The notes under the pieces are model-generated. The model was given only the letters and a program-made list of their open reading frames with translations. It was not told the DNA's origin and made no database searches. From JAJCZZ01 sp964569085 (GTDB lineage Bacteria; Gemmatimonadota; Gemmatimonadetes; Longimicrobiales; Gaopeijiaceae): a stretch of 64,000 nucleotides of DNA. A program made the position numbers and the translations under genes. Of the stretch, positions 19,142-27,391 are shown piece by piece. The stretch spans positions 124,001 to 188,000 of the forward strand of contig CAZMTA010000002.1 in NCBI GenBank assembly GCA_964569085.1, read 5' to 3'. The stretch's first letter is position 1. Each line of letters opens with the position of its first letter.

Positions 19142-20698
19142 ATGAATAGAAGCTTGACCCTCGCCCTGCTGGCCGGCTCCCTGCTGGCCGCCGCGTGCGA
19201 CGACGATCCCACCGGCGTCCCCGCCGACACCGTGGTCTCGGTCCAGGTCTCCCCGGCCTCGGGCGCCCTCGAGGTGGGGGACACCCTGCGCGTGACCGCT
19301 TCGGTCCAGGGGCCCGGCGGACGGAGCCTGCCCGACGTGCCCGTGACCTGGGCCAGCGACGACACCACCCGGGTGACCCTGGCGGCCTCGGGCCGGACCG
19401 CCCTCCTCACCGCCCGGGCCGCCGGAGACGTGGCGGTCCTGGCCCGGGCCGGCGGGAAGGCCGGCTCGGCCACCATGCGGGTCACCACGCCCGCGGTGGC
19501 CCGCGTGGACGTGGAGCCCGGCGAGGTCTTCCTCGTCCCGGGAGACACGGTGCGCGTGCTCGCCACGGCCCGCTCGAGCCGTGGGGCCGCGCTGGACGTC
19601 CCCGTGACCTGGGCCGCCGGGGACGGGACCATCCTGACGGTGACGGCGTCCGGGAGCTCGGCGCTCCTCACGGCGCGCTCCCCCGGCTACACGACCGTGA
19701 AGGTCACGGCCGGAGCGGTGGAGAACGAGGTGACCGCCCACGTGGAGTCCCCCGAGCCGCTGGCGGGCTCCCTCCAGCTCGAGATGGACAGCCTCACCGT
19801 GGAGGTGGGGAAGACCGTGCCGCTGCGCGCCTCGGTTTGGGCCGTGGACGGGAGCTGGATCCCCGACCCGGTGGTCTGGTGGACGAGCAGCGACGCGGAG
19901 GTGGCCACGGTGGCCGCCCGGAGCTACGAGGGACGCGCGGACGTGACGGCGCTCCTTCCGGGTGTGACGACGGTCCGGGCCACCTCGGGCGGGCAGGCCC
20001 GGGTCGTGCGGATCCGGGTGGTGGCGCCCCCGGCCGTGGCCTCCGTCCGCATCCTGGGCGAGGCGAGGGACGTGTGGCACACCTCGTCGGTGGGCTTCCA
20101 GGCGGAGGTGTGGGGCACCGGCGGATCGGTCCTGTCCGGCGCCCCGGTGGCGTGGAGCGTCGAGGACCCCTACGTGGCCGAGGTGAACGCCCTGGGCGGC
20201 GTCACCGGCCGCGCCGCCGGCAGCACCCGCGTGTGGGCCGAGAGCGGCGGGGTGCGGGCCAGCGTCCAGCTGACCGTCTGGCGCTGGCCCCAGGACGGGA
20301 AGGTGACCATGCAGATGAACGCCGGCGTCGACCCCTGGGGCACGCCCCGGCTCCTGAGCCGGGTGGGTCCCACCACGTGGACGGACTCCACCGGCGTCGC
20401 CCGACAGGCCTCCCTCTTCCTGGAGGGCGGGACGCTGACCTTCCATGGCGACGGCCGGTGGTCCCGGGTGATCGAGCTCACCGTCCGGGTCTCGAACTCC
20501 GTCGGGATCCTGGTGACCGTCGAGCGGCGGCAGGTGCGCACGGAGGGCACGGTCGGCTACGACCTCGTCACCCCGTGGCGGTTCCACCTCCTCCCGGGCG
20601 GGGCGCTGATCCTGGAGCCCATGAAGCCCGGCTCGTGGATCACCCAGGAGTCGTTCGGCGAGGTGCCGCTCCTCCCGTGGCGCTGGGTCATGCAGTGA
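19142..20698 (+). CDS. Ig-like (BIG2-type) repeat lipoprotein
   Basis: 518 residues. The N-terminus is a lipoprotein signal with lipobox Leu-Ala-Ala-Ala-Cys (Cys ~20) followed by acidic residues. Four Ig-like repeats of about 80 residues follow, each opening with a Val-rich strand and a V-x-V-G-D-T-like turn and carrying Pro-Val-x-Trp (VTWASDD, VTWAAGD, VAWSVED). The last ~120 residues (from QDGKVTMQM) form a distinct beta domain with no recognised family. The GGAGGGAG ribosome binding site sits seven bases before ATG. It is likely a cell-surface or periplasmic adhesive/binding protein. The next gene starts one base after its stop. Confidence 0.85.
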   Translation: MNRSLTLALLAGSLLAAACDDDPTGVPADTVVSVQVSPASGALEVGDTLRVTASVQGPGGRSLPDVPVTWASDDTTRVTLAASGRTALLTARAAGDVAVLARAGGKAGSATMRVTTPAVARVDVEPGEVFLVPGDTVRVLATARSSRGAALDVPVTWAAGDGTILTVTASGSSALLTARSPGYTTVKVTAGAVENEVTAHVESPEPLAGSLQLEMDSLTVEVGKTVPLRASVWAVDGSWIPDPVVWWTSSDAEVATVAARSYEGRADVTALLPGVTTVRATSGGQARVVRIRVVAPPAVASVRILGEARDVWHTSSVGFQAEVWGTGGSVLSGAPVAWSVEDPYVAEVNALGGVTGRAAGSTRVWAESGGVRASVQLTVWRWPQDGKVTMQMNAGVDPWGTPRLLSRVGPTTWTDSTGVARQASLFLEGGTLTFHGDGRWSRVIELTVRVSNSVGILVTVERRQVRTEGTVGYDLVTPWRFHLLPGGALILEPMKPGSWITQESFGEVPLLPWRWVMQ

Positions 20699-20699
20699 C

Positions 20700-21131
20700 A
20701 TGGAGTCACGCGCGCTGGCCGGGGGCGGGGGCGGCTGGGCCGCCCCCGCCCAGGAGGTGGTGGAGGCGGACGTGCAGGTCGGGGGGAGGCTGACCCGGTA
20801 CCTGCGGGTGGGGCGCGGGAGGCCGGTGCTGGTGGTGGCGGACGACGGCCGGGACCTCCTCCCCTCGGACCCGCTCCTGCGGGCGCTGGCCGGCTCGTTC
20901 CGGGTGGTGGCGGTCTCGGCGCCCCAGCGGGACGCGGGGCCCTGGCTGGCGGGGTTGGTGGAGGGGCTGGGGCTGGACGGAGCGGACGTGGTGGTGCGGG
21001 GCCCCGGGGCGTGGGTGGAGGCGTTCGTGGCGGTGTACGGCGCGGCCGTGGGACGGATGGTGGTGCTGGAGGGCCCCCCCGGGGCGTGTGGCCTGAGGCA
21101 GCTTCCGGGGTACCTGAACGGAGATCGTTGA
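20700..21131 (+). CDS. Small hypothetical protein, degenerate alpha/beta-hydrolase-like
   Basis: 143 residues starting one base after the lipoprotein stop. The pattern of beta strand, helix and strand (RPVLVVADDGRD, then SFRVVAVSAP, then VVVRGPGAWVEAFVAVYG and RMVVLEGPP) resembles the first half of an alpha/beta hydrolase up to the strand after the nucleophile. The nucleophile elbow G-x-S-x-G is replaced by RGPGAW, so catalysis is unlikely. It is too short for a complete hydrolase and no continuation lies in another frame. It may be a remnant or a small ligand-binding partner of the regulator that follows. Low certainty about fold. Confidence 0.55.
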   Translation: MESRALAGGGGGWAAPAQEVVEADVQVGGRLTRYLRVGRGRPVLVVADDGRDLLPSDPLLRALAGSFRVVAVSAPQRDAGPWLAGLVEGLGLDGADVVVRGPGAWVEAFVAVYGAAVGRMVVLEGPPGACGLRQLPGYLNGDR

Positions 21132-21156
21132 CGGCGGGGATCCGACCGCAGATCTT
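21128..21156 (+). promoter_or_regulatory. Weak candidate promoter before the BTAD regulator gene
   Basis: TTGACG at 21128-21133 and GATCTT at 21151-21156 are separated by 17 bp, about 75 bp upstream of the ATG at 21233. The -35 matches five of six consensus bases, the -10 only three. TTG at 21128, with GGAG at 21120-21123, could instead be an upstream start codon of the regulator. Confidence 0.25.
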
Positions 21157-21232
21157 CGCAGCGTTCGAGGCCGGTGTCGCCGGGGATCCCGGAGGCGCCG
21201 GTCTCGTCGTTCCCCCCGTGCCCGGCACCACC

Positions 21233-24136
21233 ATGGGTCGCGTCTCCGGCCCGCCGCACCCTCCCGTTCCCCATCCGCCCCCGGGGCCTCCGGCGGAGCT
21301 GTCCAGCTTCGTGGGGCGGCTCCGGGAGATCCGGGAGCTCGAGGAGCTCCTGGGCGGCCTGCGCCTGCTCACGCTCACCGGGGCCGGCGGCTCGGGGAAG
21401 ACGCGCCTGGCGGCCGAGCTCGCCTCCAGGGAGGCGCGCCGCCGGGAGGTGGTGTGGGTGGAGCTGGCCCCGCTGGACGATCCCTCCCTCCTCCCGGCCC
21501 ACGTGGCCGCCGCCGCCGGGGTGGCGGTGGAGCCCCGGGACGTGGACGGCCTGGCCCCGCTCCTGGGCGGGCGGCCCCTCCTCCTGGTGCTCGACAACTG
21601 CGAGCACCTGGTGGACGCCTGCGCCGACGCGGTCTCGGCGCTCCTCCGGGCCTGCCCCGAGCTCTCCGTCCTGGCCACGAGCCGCGAGGCCCTCGCCGTC
21701 CGGGGGGAGCGGGCCTGGCTCGTCCCGGCCCTGGAGCTCCCGGCCGAGGGGGCGTCGGCGGAGGAGCTCGCGGGCTCCGAGTCGGTCCGTCTCTTCCTGG
21801 AGCGGGCCCGGGAGGCGGGAGGGGAGGTGGCACCCGGGTCCACCGCGGCGGTGGCCGCCGTCTGCCGCGCCCTCGACGGCATCCCCCTGGCCATCGAGCT
21901 CGCCGCCGCCCGGACCCGGGTCCTGGCGCCGGAGCAGATCCTGGAGCGGCTGGGGGACGCCCTCGACCTCCTGGCGGGCACCGGACGCGGGGTGGTGCCC
22001 CGTCACCGGACGCTCCGCGCCGCCATCGGCTGGAGCCACGACCTGCTCCGGCCCGACGCCCGCCGGCTGCTCGCCCGCCTCTCGGTCTTCCGGGGCGGGG
22101 CGTCGCTGGAGGCGGTCGAGGCGGTGGCGCCCCCCGCCGACGAGCCCGCCCTGGACCTCCTCACGGTGCTCGTGGCCCGCTGCCTGGTCTCGGTCCGGGA
22201 GGAGGAGGGGCGAGCCCGGTATCGCCTGCTGGAGACCGTGCGGCAGTACGCCGCCGAGCGGCTGGCGGCCTCCGGCGAGGAGGAGGAGGCACGGGACGCC
22301 CACGCGGCCTTCTTCCGCGCCCTGGCCGGCGGTGCCGAGCCGGGCCTCACGGGCACGGAGCGCCCCGCGAGCATGGCGTCCCTCTCCCGTGAGATCGAGA
22401 ACCTGCGGGAGGCGCTCGGGTGGAGCCGGACGAGCCTGCCGGCGCAGCACGTCCGCCTGGTGGGCCACCTGTGGTGGTTCTGGTATTCGACCCGACACTG
22501 GTGCGAGGCCCGGCGATGGCTGGACGGGGCCCTGGCCCTCCCCGAGGCCCGGGGTGCGGCCCGGGCCCCCCTGGCCTTCGCCCGGGGCGCGCTGTCGGCG
22601 CTCCAGGCCCGGGGGGAGGAGGCGCGGTCCTGGCTGGAGGAGGCGGTGGCCCTGGCCCGGGAGGCGGGGGACGGGCGCCTGGCGGCCTACGCCCTCAACT
22701 ACCTGGGCATGAGCTACGCCGGCGAGGGGCGGCCGGAGGGCCGCGAGCTCTGTCGGGAGGCCGAGGCGTGGTTCCGGGAGCACGGCGACCTCTACGGGCT
22801 CCGCCTGGCGCTCCTCCTCCAGGGATCGGGGGCCCGGGCCCTGGGTGAGCTCGAGGAGGCCGTGCGCCTGAACGAGGAGGGGGTCGAGGTGGCCCGGCGC
22901 TTCGGCCTCGATCGGGAGCTCTCGGTGTCGCTCCAGAACCTGGCCGGCGTGTACCTGGTCGCCGGCGAGCCGGAGCGGGCCCGGGCGCTGCTCCTGGAGG
23001 CGCTGGAAGCCTCCCGTCGGGACCCGTCCCACTTCTTCGCGGCCATCGGGCTGGCGTACCTGGCCGAGGCCGAGGGCCGGCTGGGCCGGCCGCTGCGGGC
23101 CGGTCGCCTCCTGGGCGCCGCGGAGGGTCTGAGCGCCCTGGTGGGGGCCGCCTTCTTCCCCACGGACCGCGTGCGCCTGGAGGCGGCGGTGGAGGAGTGG
23201 GAGGCGTCCGTGGGAGCCGAGGCCTTCCGGGCCGCCCGCTCCGCGGGGGGCTCGTTGTCGCTGGAGGAGGCGCTGGAGGAGGCGCTGGCGCCCGGGCCGG
23301 CGGGAGAGGCGGCGGGAGGTGTGCCGGAGGCCCGCGTGGGCGGCACGGGGGAGGTCCCGGCCCCGGCCCCCGTCGAGGCCGGACCCGACGCCCTCCGGAT
23401 CCGGCTCCTGGGGGGCTTCGACGTCCGGGGTCCGCACGGCGAGGTCCCCGAGGCCCGCTGGAGCTGGGCCAAGCCCCGGGAGCTCCTGGCCCTGCTGGCC
23501 CGGAGGCCCGACGGCGCCACCCGGGACCGGCTCCAGGCCGAGCTCTGGCCCGGGGCGCCGGAGGAGGATCTCCGGAACCGGTTCCACGTGACGCTGCACC
23601 ACCTGCGGAAGTCCCTCGGCGACATGGCGCGGGTCCGTCTGGACGAGGACCGGTACGTCCTGGAGGCCGACGGCGGCGTCGAGGTGGACGCCGCGCGCTT
23701 CGAAGCGGAGGCCCGCCAGGCCCTGGCCGGAGCCCGGCGCGCCGAGAGCTCCGACCCCGAGCCGGCCCTCCTGGAGGCCCTGGAGCGGTACCGCGGCGAC
23801 CTGCTGGACGGGGACGAGCCGGGCCCCGAGCTGGAGGCCTGGAGGGACCGCCTCCGGGTGGTGGAGCTGGACCTCCACCTCGCCCTGGCCCGGCTGCGGG
23901 AGGCCCGGGGGGACACGGCAGGAGCCCTGGACGCCTACGGCGCCGCGGCGGCCCGGGAGCCCCTGGGCGAGGAGGCGCACCGCGGCCTCATGCGCCTCTG
24001 GGCCGAGGCCGGCGAGCGCGCCCGGGCCCTGGCCCACTACGGCCGGGTCCGGGCGCTCCTCCGGGCGCGTCTCGACGTGGCCCCCGACCCCGACACCGAG
24101 GCGCTGGCCCGGTCCCTGGAGGCCGGGGTCGGCTGA
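21233..24136 (+). CDS. Large NTPase/TPR regulator with C-terminal winged-helix/BTAD (SARP-like) module
   Basis: 967 residues from ATG 21233. ELSSFVGR at ~23-30 begins the ATPase module. Walker A is GAGGSGKTR at ~50-58, Walker B LLLVLDNCEH at ~120-129, and the ATSREAL sensor and GIPLAIELAA motifs of AfsR/MalT-like STAND proteins follow. Helical TPR-type repeats run from ~400 to ~700. A Pro/Ala/Glu-rich linker leads to a winged helix (IRLLGGFDVRG, SWAKPRELLALLARR) and a BTAD domain (FHVTLHHLRKSLGD, VDAARFEAEA, YRGDLLDG, AHRGLMRLWAEAGERARAL). SARP-type regulators normally carry the winged helix at the N-terminus; here it is C-terminal. TTG 21128, preceded by GGAG and overlapping the upstream stop, is an alternative start. 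Confidence 0.87.
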   Translation: MGRVSGPPHPPVPHPPPGPPAELSSFVGRLREIRELEELLGGLRLLTLTGAGGSGKTRLAAELASREARRREVVWVELAPLDDPSLLPAHVAAAAGVAVEPRDVDGLAPLLGGRPLLLVLDNCEHLVDACADAVSALLRACPELSVLATSREALAVRGERAWLVPALELPAEGASAEELAGSESVRLFLERAREAGGEVAPGSTAAVAAVCRALDGIPLAIELAAARTRVLAPEQILERLGDALDLLAGTGRGVVPRHRTLRAAIGWSHDLLRPDARRLLARLSVFRGGASLEAVEAVAPPADEPALDLLTVLVARCLVSVREEEGRARYRLLETVRQYAAERLAASGEEEEARDAHAAFFRALAGGAEPGLTGTERPASMASLSREIENLREALGWSRTSLPAQHVRLVGHLWWFWYSTRHWCEARRWLDGALALPEARGAARAPLAFARGALSALQARGEEARSWLEEAVALAREAGDGRLAAYALNYLGMSYAGEGRPEGRELCREAEAWFREHGDLYGLRLALLLQGSGARALGELEEAVRLNEEGVEVARRFGLDRELSVSLQNLAGVYLVAGEPERARALLLEALEASRRDPSHFFAAIGLAYLAEAEGRLGRPLRAGRLLGAAEGLSALVGAAFFPTDRVRLEAAVEEWEASVGAEAFRAARSAGGSLSLEEALEEALAPGPAGEAAGGVPEARVGGTGEVPAPAPVEAGPDALRIRLLGGFDVRGPHGEVPEARWSWAKPRELLALLARRPDGATRDRLQAELWPGAPEEDLRNRFHVTLHHLRKSLGDMARVRLDEDRYVLEADGGVEVDAARFEAEARQALAGARRAESSDPEPALLEALERYRGDLLDGDEPGPELEAWRDRLRVVELDLHLALARLREARGDTAGALDAYGAAAAREPLGEEAHRGLMRLWAEAGERARALAHYGRVRALLRARLDVAPDPDTEALARSLEAGVG

Positions 24137-24146
24137 GGGCGGGTCC

Positions 24147-26840
24147 CTACTCGCTCCGGAGGGCCTCCACCGGATCGACCCGCGCCGCCCGCCGGGCCGG
24201 CAGCCAGGCGGCCAGCGCCGCCACGGCGCCCAGCGCCAGGGGAGCCCCGGCCAGGGCCGCCACGTCCAGCGCGCTGCCGGCCAGGAGGAAGCCCTCCACC
24301 AGCCGTCCGGCCACCAGGGCCGTCGCCACCCCGGCCGCGCCCCCCAGGGCCACCAGGACCAGGCCGTTCCGCACCACCAGCGAGACCACCCTCCCCCCGT
24401 CGGCGCCCAGCGCCATGCGGATCCCCACCTCCCGGGTCCGCCGCGAGACCGAGTAGCTCACCATGCCGTACAGCCCCACGCACGCCATCGCCACGGCCAG
24501 CCCCCCCACCAGGACCAGGAGCAGGGCCGCGGCCCGGGGCAGGAAGTAGATGTAGGCGAGGTGGCCGTCCATGGTCACGGCCCGGGACACGAAGAGGTCC
24601 GGGTCCAGGGTCCGGGCGGTCGCCCGGATCCGCGCCGCCAGCGCGGCCGGGTCGCCGGGCCCCCGCGCCACCACGTGGTAATGGCCGAAGGCCTGCCCCT
24701 GGGCCGCGGACAGGTAGAGGTAGGGCCGGGGCTCCTCGTTCAGGCTCCAGATGTCGGCGTCCTCGGCCACGCCCACCACGACGAAGGCGTCGTCGGGGTC
24801 GCCGCCGCGGTGCAGCACCCGGCCCAGGGCGCTCTCTCCGGGCCAGTACCGCTCCGCCGCCGCCCGGCTCGCCACCACCACCTGCCGCTCCCCCTCCCGG
24901 TCCGAGGCCAGGATGGCTCGGCCTTCGAGGACCCGGATGGCCATGGTCTCGAGGTAGCCTTCCGTGACGTAGGCCAGCTCGATGAGGTGGCGGTCCCGGT
25001 TCGGCGGCGGGGCCACCCCGGGGATGTCGAACCCCTCGTTCGTGACACCGAGCTCGAGGGGAAGGCGGGTCGTCATCCCCGCCGAGCGGACGCCCGGGAG
25101 GGTCCGGACCTCCCGGAAGAGCCCTTCGGCGAAGGCGGTCTGCTCCTCCGGCGTCCGGTCGCTGGCCCACGCCTCCAGCGTGACCACCGCGGCCGGACCG
25201 GTGTCGAACCCCACGTCCGTGGCCGTGGCCGCCTGGAGGTTCCGGAGGAAGAGGCCGGCGCCCACCAGGAGGACCGTGGAGACCGTCATCTGCGCGGCCA
25301 CCAGGAAGCCCCGCGCCCCCGCCTTCCGCCGCCCGCCCCCGCCTCCGGTCTCGTCCTGGAGGGTCGCGGCCGTGGGCGACCGCACGGCCTCCAGCGCCGG
25401 CGCCAGCCCGAAGACCAGGGCGGCCAGGAGCGTGGCTGCTCCCGTGAAGAGGAGGAGCCGGCCGCTGAGCCCGACGTCGACGTTCATGGGGACGGGGAGG
25501 GGGAGGTCGATCCCCACGAAGAGGCGCACGACGCCCAGCCCCAGGACCAGGCCCACGGCCCCGCCCACGAAGGCGAGGACCAGGGACTCCACCACGAGCT
25601 GACGGACGAGGGCCGGGCGTCCGGCACCCATGGCCACGCGGATGGCCATCTCCTTGCGGCGGTCGGTGGCCCGGCTCAGGAGGAATCCGGCCAGGTTCAC
25701 GCACGCCACCAGGAGGACGAGGCCCACCGCCAACAGCACCAGCGCGGCCATGGCCCGGAGCGGGCCGTCCAGGCTGGGGTGCAGGAGGATCTCGTCGAGC
25801 GTCACGGCTCCGATGGCGAGCCGGGAGCGCCGCTCGGGTCGCGCCTCGTTGTAGCGTCGGGCCACCGCGTCCAGGACCGACCGGGCCTGGTCCGGGCTCA
25901 CGCCGGGGGCCAGCCGCGCCGTGACCAGGAGGTTCCCGGTCTCCATCTGGCCCGGGGCCAGGTGGGGGTACATGCGGATGGGGGCCCAGAAGTCGGTGCC
26001 CAGGCCCGGGGCCACCCGGCCCCGGAACTCCGGCGGCGCGACGCCGATCACCGTGTAGGGCCGCCCGTTCAGGCGGACCTCGCGTCCCACGAGCCCGGGG
26101 TCGGCGGCGTGGCGGGTGCGCCAGTACCGGTCCGAGACCACCACCACCGGGTGGGTCCCCGGCGTGGCGTCCTCCTCGGGGAGGAAGGTCCGGCCCCGGG
26201 CGGCGTCGACGCCCAGGACGTCGAAGTAGCTCCCGGTGACCAGCTCGCCGAGGAGGAGCTCGCCGGAGCCGTCGCGCTCGAGGTTTCCGCTGTGCTGGGC
26301 CGACGCGGCGACGCCGGAGAACGTGCCCTCCGCGGCCTCCTCCACCAGCTCGTAGAGCGGGTAGCCGCTGTAGTAGTACTCGCCCTCGTCGGTCAGGGTG
26401 TAGACGTCCATCACCGTGGCCGGGTCCTCCACCCCCCACTCGGTGAGGAGGAGGGCGTCCACCAGGGAGAAGATGGCCGTGTTGGGCCCGATCCCCAGCG
26501 CCAGGGAGAGGACGGCGACGGCGGTGAAGGCCGGGGCCTTCACCATGAGACGGAGGGCGTACCTCACGTCCTGCAGGATGGCGTGCATCGAGCTGTCTCC
26601 GGAAGCGGCCGCGGGCCGCGACCCGGGCGGGAGGGACATGCCCCTCGCCTCGCGGCGCAGGGCGCCCAGGGAGGGGGAGAGGGCGTCGCGCCAGAAGGCG
26701 CGGCGCGCGGCCCGGGGGTCGTGCCCCGCGGTCCGGTGGAAGCGCTCCTCCAGGTCCCCCACGAACCCCTCCCGGATGTGGGCCGGGACGCGCAGGCGGA
26801 GGAGGAGGCGCGCCAGGAGCGGAGGGCGATGGGCGGGCAC
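24147..26840 (-). CDS. ADOP-family (MacB/FtsX-type) ABC transporter permease
   Basis: 897 residues from GTG 26840, with GGAGG lying inside the end of the padR gene. The N-terminal ~85 residues are the soluble segment typical of ADOP proteins (VPAHIREGFVGDLEERF, FWRDAL). Two MacB-type periplasmic domain plus FtsX units follow, giving eight membrane helices: the first near ~105-125 (AFTAVAVLSLALGIGPNTA), three at ~360-480, then a second set (near 525-545 and ~760-880). It ends with RVDPVEALRSE, the usual FtsX end. These permeases lack an adjacent ATPase and their cargo is unknown; export or mechanotransmission is presumed from MacB. It is coupled to padR, with the start two bases after that stop. 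Confidence 0.92.
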   Translation of the reverse strand: MPAHRPPLLARLLLRLRVPAHIREGFVGDLEERFHRTAGHDPRAARRAFWRDALSPSLGALRREARGMSLPPGSRPAAASGDSSMHAILQDVRYALRLMVKAPAFTAVAVLSLALGIGPNTAIFSLVDALLLTEWGVEDPATVMDVYTLTDEGEYYYSGYPLYELVEEAAEGTFSGVAASAQHSGNLERDGSGELLLGELVTGSYFDVLGVDAARGRTFLPEEDATPGTHPVVVVSDRYWRTRHAADPGLVGREVRLNGRPYTVIGVAPPEFRGRVAPGLGTDFWAPIRMYPHLAPGQMETGNLLVTARLAPGVSPDQARSVLDAVARRYNEARPERRSRLAIGAVTLDEILLHPSLDGPLRAMAALVLLAVGLVLLVACVNLAGFLLSRATDRRKEMAIRVAMGAGRPALVRQLVVESLVLAFVGGAVGLVLGLGVVRLFVGIDLPLPVPMNVDVGLSGRLLLFTGAATLLAALVFGLAPALEAVRSPTAATLQDETGGGGGRRKAGARGFLVAAQMTVSTVLLVGAGLFLRNLQAATATDVGFDTGPAAVVTLEAWASDRTPEEQTAFAEGLFREVRTLPGVRSAGMTTRLPLELGVTNEGFDIPGVAPPPNRDRHLIELAYVTEGYLETMAIRVLEGRAILASDREGERQVVVASRAAAERYWPGESALGRVLHRGGDPDDAFVVVGVAEDADIWSLNEEPRPYLYLSAAQGQAFGHYHVVARGPGDPAALAARIRATARTLDPDLFVSRAVTMDGHLAYIYFLPRAAALLLVLVGGLAVAMACVGLYGMVSYSVSRRTREVGIRMALGADGGRVVSLVVRNGLVLVALGGAAGVATALVAGRLVEGFLLAGSALDVAALAGAPLALGAVAALAAWLPARRAARVDPVEALRSE

Positions 26841-26842
26841 GG

Positions 26843-27238
26843 TCAGCCTCCGGCCTCGCCGGTGGCGGGATCCGGGAGCCCCTCCCACAGGGCGTCCAGG
26901 TTGCGGCGGGCGGCCTGGACCCCGCGCTTCCCGGCTTCGGTGATGTGGAAGAAGCGCTTGGCCTTCCCGCCCCGCACCGGGGTGGGATCCGCCATCCACG
27001 AGCGGAGCATCCCCTTCTTCTCCAGGCGGACCAGCGTGGTGTAGACCGCCCCTTGGCTGACCTCCCGCTCCGTGCGGGCCTCCAGCTCGTCCCGGACCGA
27101 GGTCCCGTAGGCCTCGTCCCCCAGGCGCCACACGCCGAGAAGGACCTGGTGCTCGAAGTCGCTGGGAAGGTCGGGGGCCACGGGACGGTCCGGATCGGGG
27201 GCGAGGAGGCCGCCTTCGGGCGGCGGAACGGTAATCAC
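26843..27238 (-). CDS. PadR-family transcriptional repressor
   Basis: 131 residues from GTG 27238. The winged-helix core is seen in HQVLLGVWRL, SQGAVYTTLVRLEKKG and KAKRFFHITEAGKR. PadR proteins bind operator dyads as dimers and usually repress themselves and an adjacent transporter; here that is the ADOP permease two bases downstream. The GTG start is overlapped by an inverted repeat (27237-27249), consistent with autorepression. A start slightly further in is possible, since the first ~25 residues are proline-rich and not part of the fold. Confidence 0.93.
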   Translation of the reverse strand: MITVPPPEGGLLAPDPDRPVAPDLPSDFEHQVLLGVWRLGDEAYGTSVRDELEARTEREVSQGAVYTTLVRLEKKGMLRSWMADPTPVRGGKAKRFFHITEAGKRGVQAARRNLDALWEGLPDPATGEAGG

Positions 27239-27249
27239 TACGACGTAGT
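27237..27249. promoter_or_regulatory. Inverted repeat ACTACG-N-CGTAGT at padR start, candidate PadR operator
   Basis: Perfect 6-bp arms around a single base, in a short A/T-rich patch that stands out from the GC-rich surroundings and overlaps the padR GTG codon. PadR regulators typically bind dyads at their own promoter. The location also lies between padR and the divergent metallopeptidase gene (start 27392), so both could be controlled. Not proven by sequence alone. Confidence 0.5.
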
Positions 27250-27391
27250 TTTTATCTCGGTTTCACCTCCAGGCGGGACCGCTCCGACCAGGAACCGGGA
27301 TCCCTCCGCCCCTCCGTCCGGTAGAGGAGGAGCCGTGCTTCCCGTCGTCGGGCGGCGCGGTAGCTTGCGAGCCCCTCCAACCGCCCCCGCC

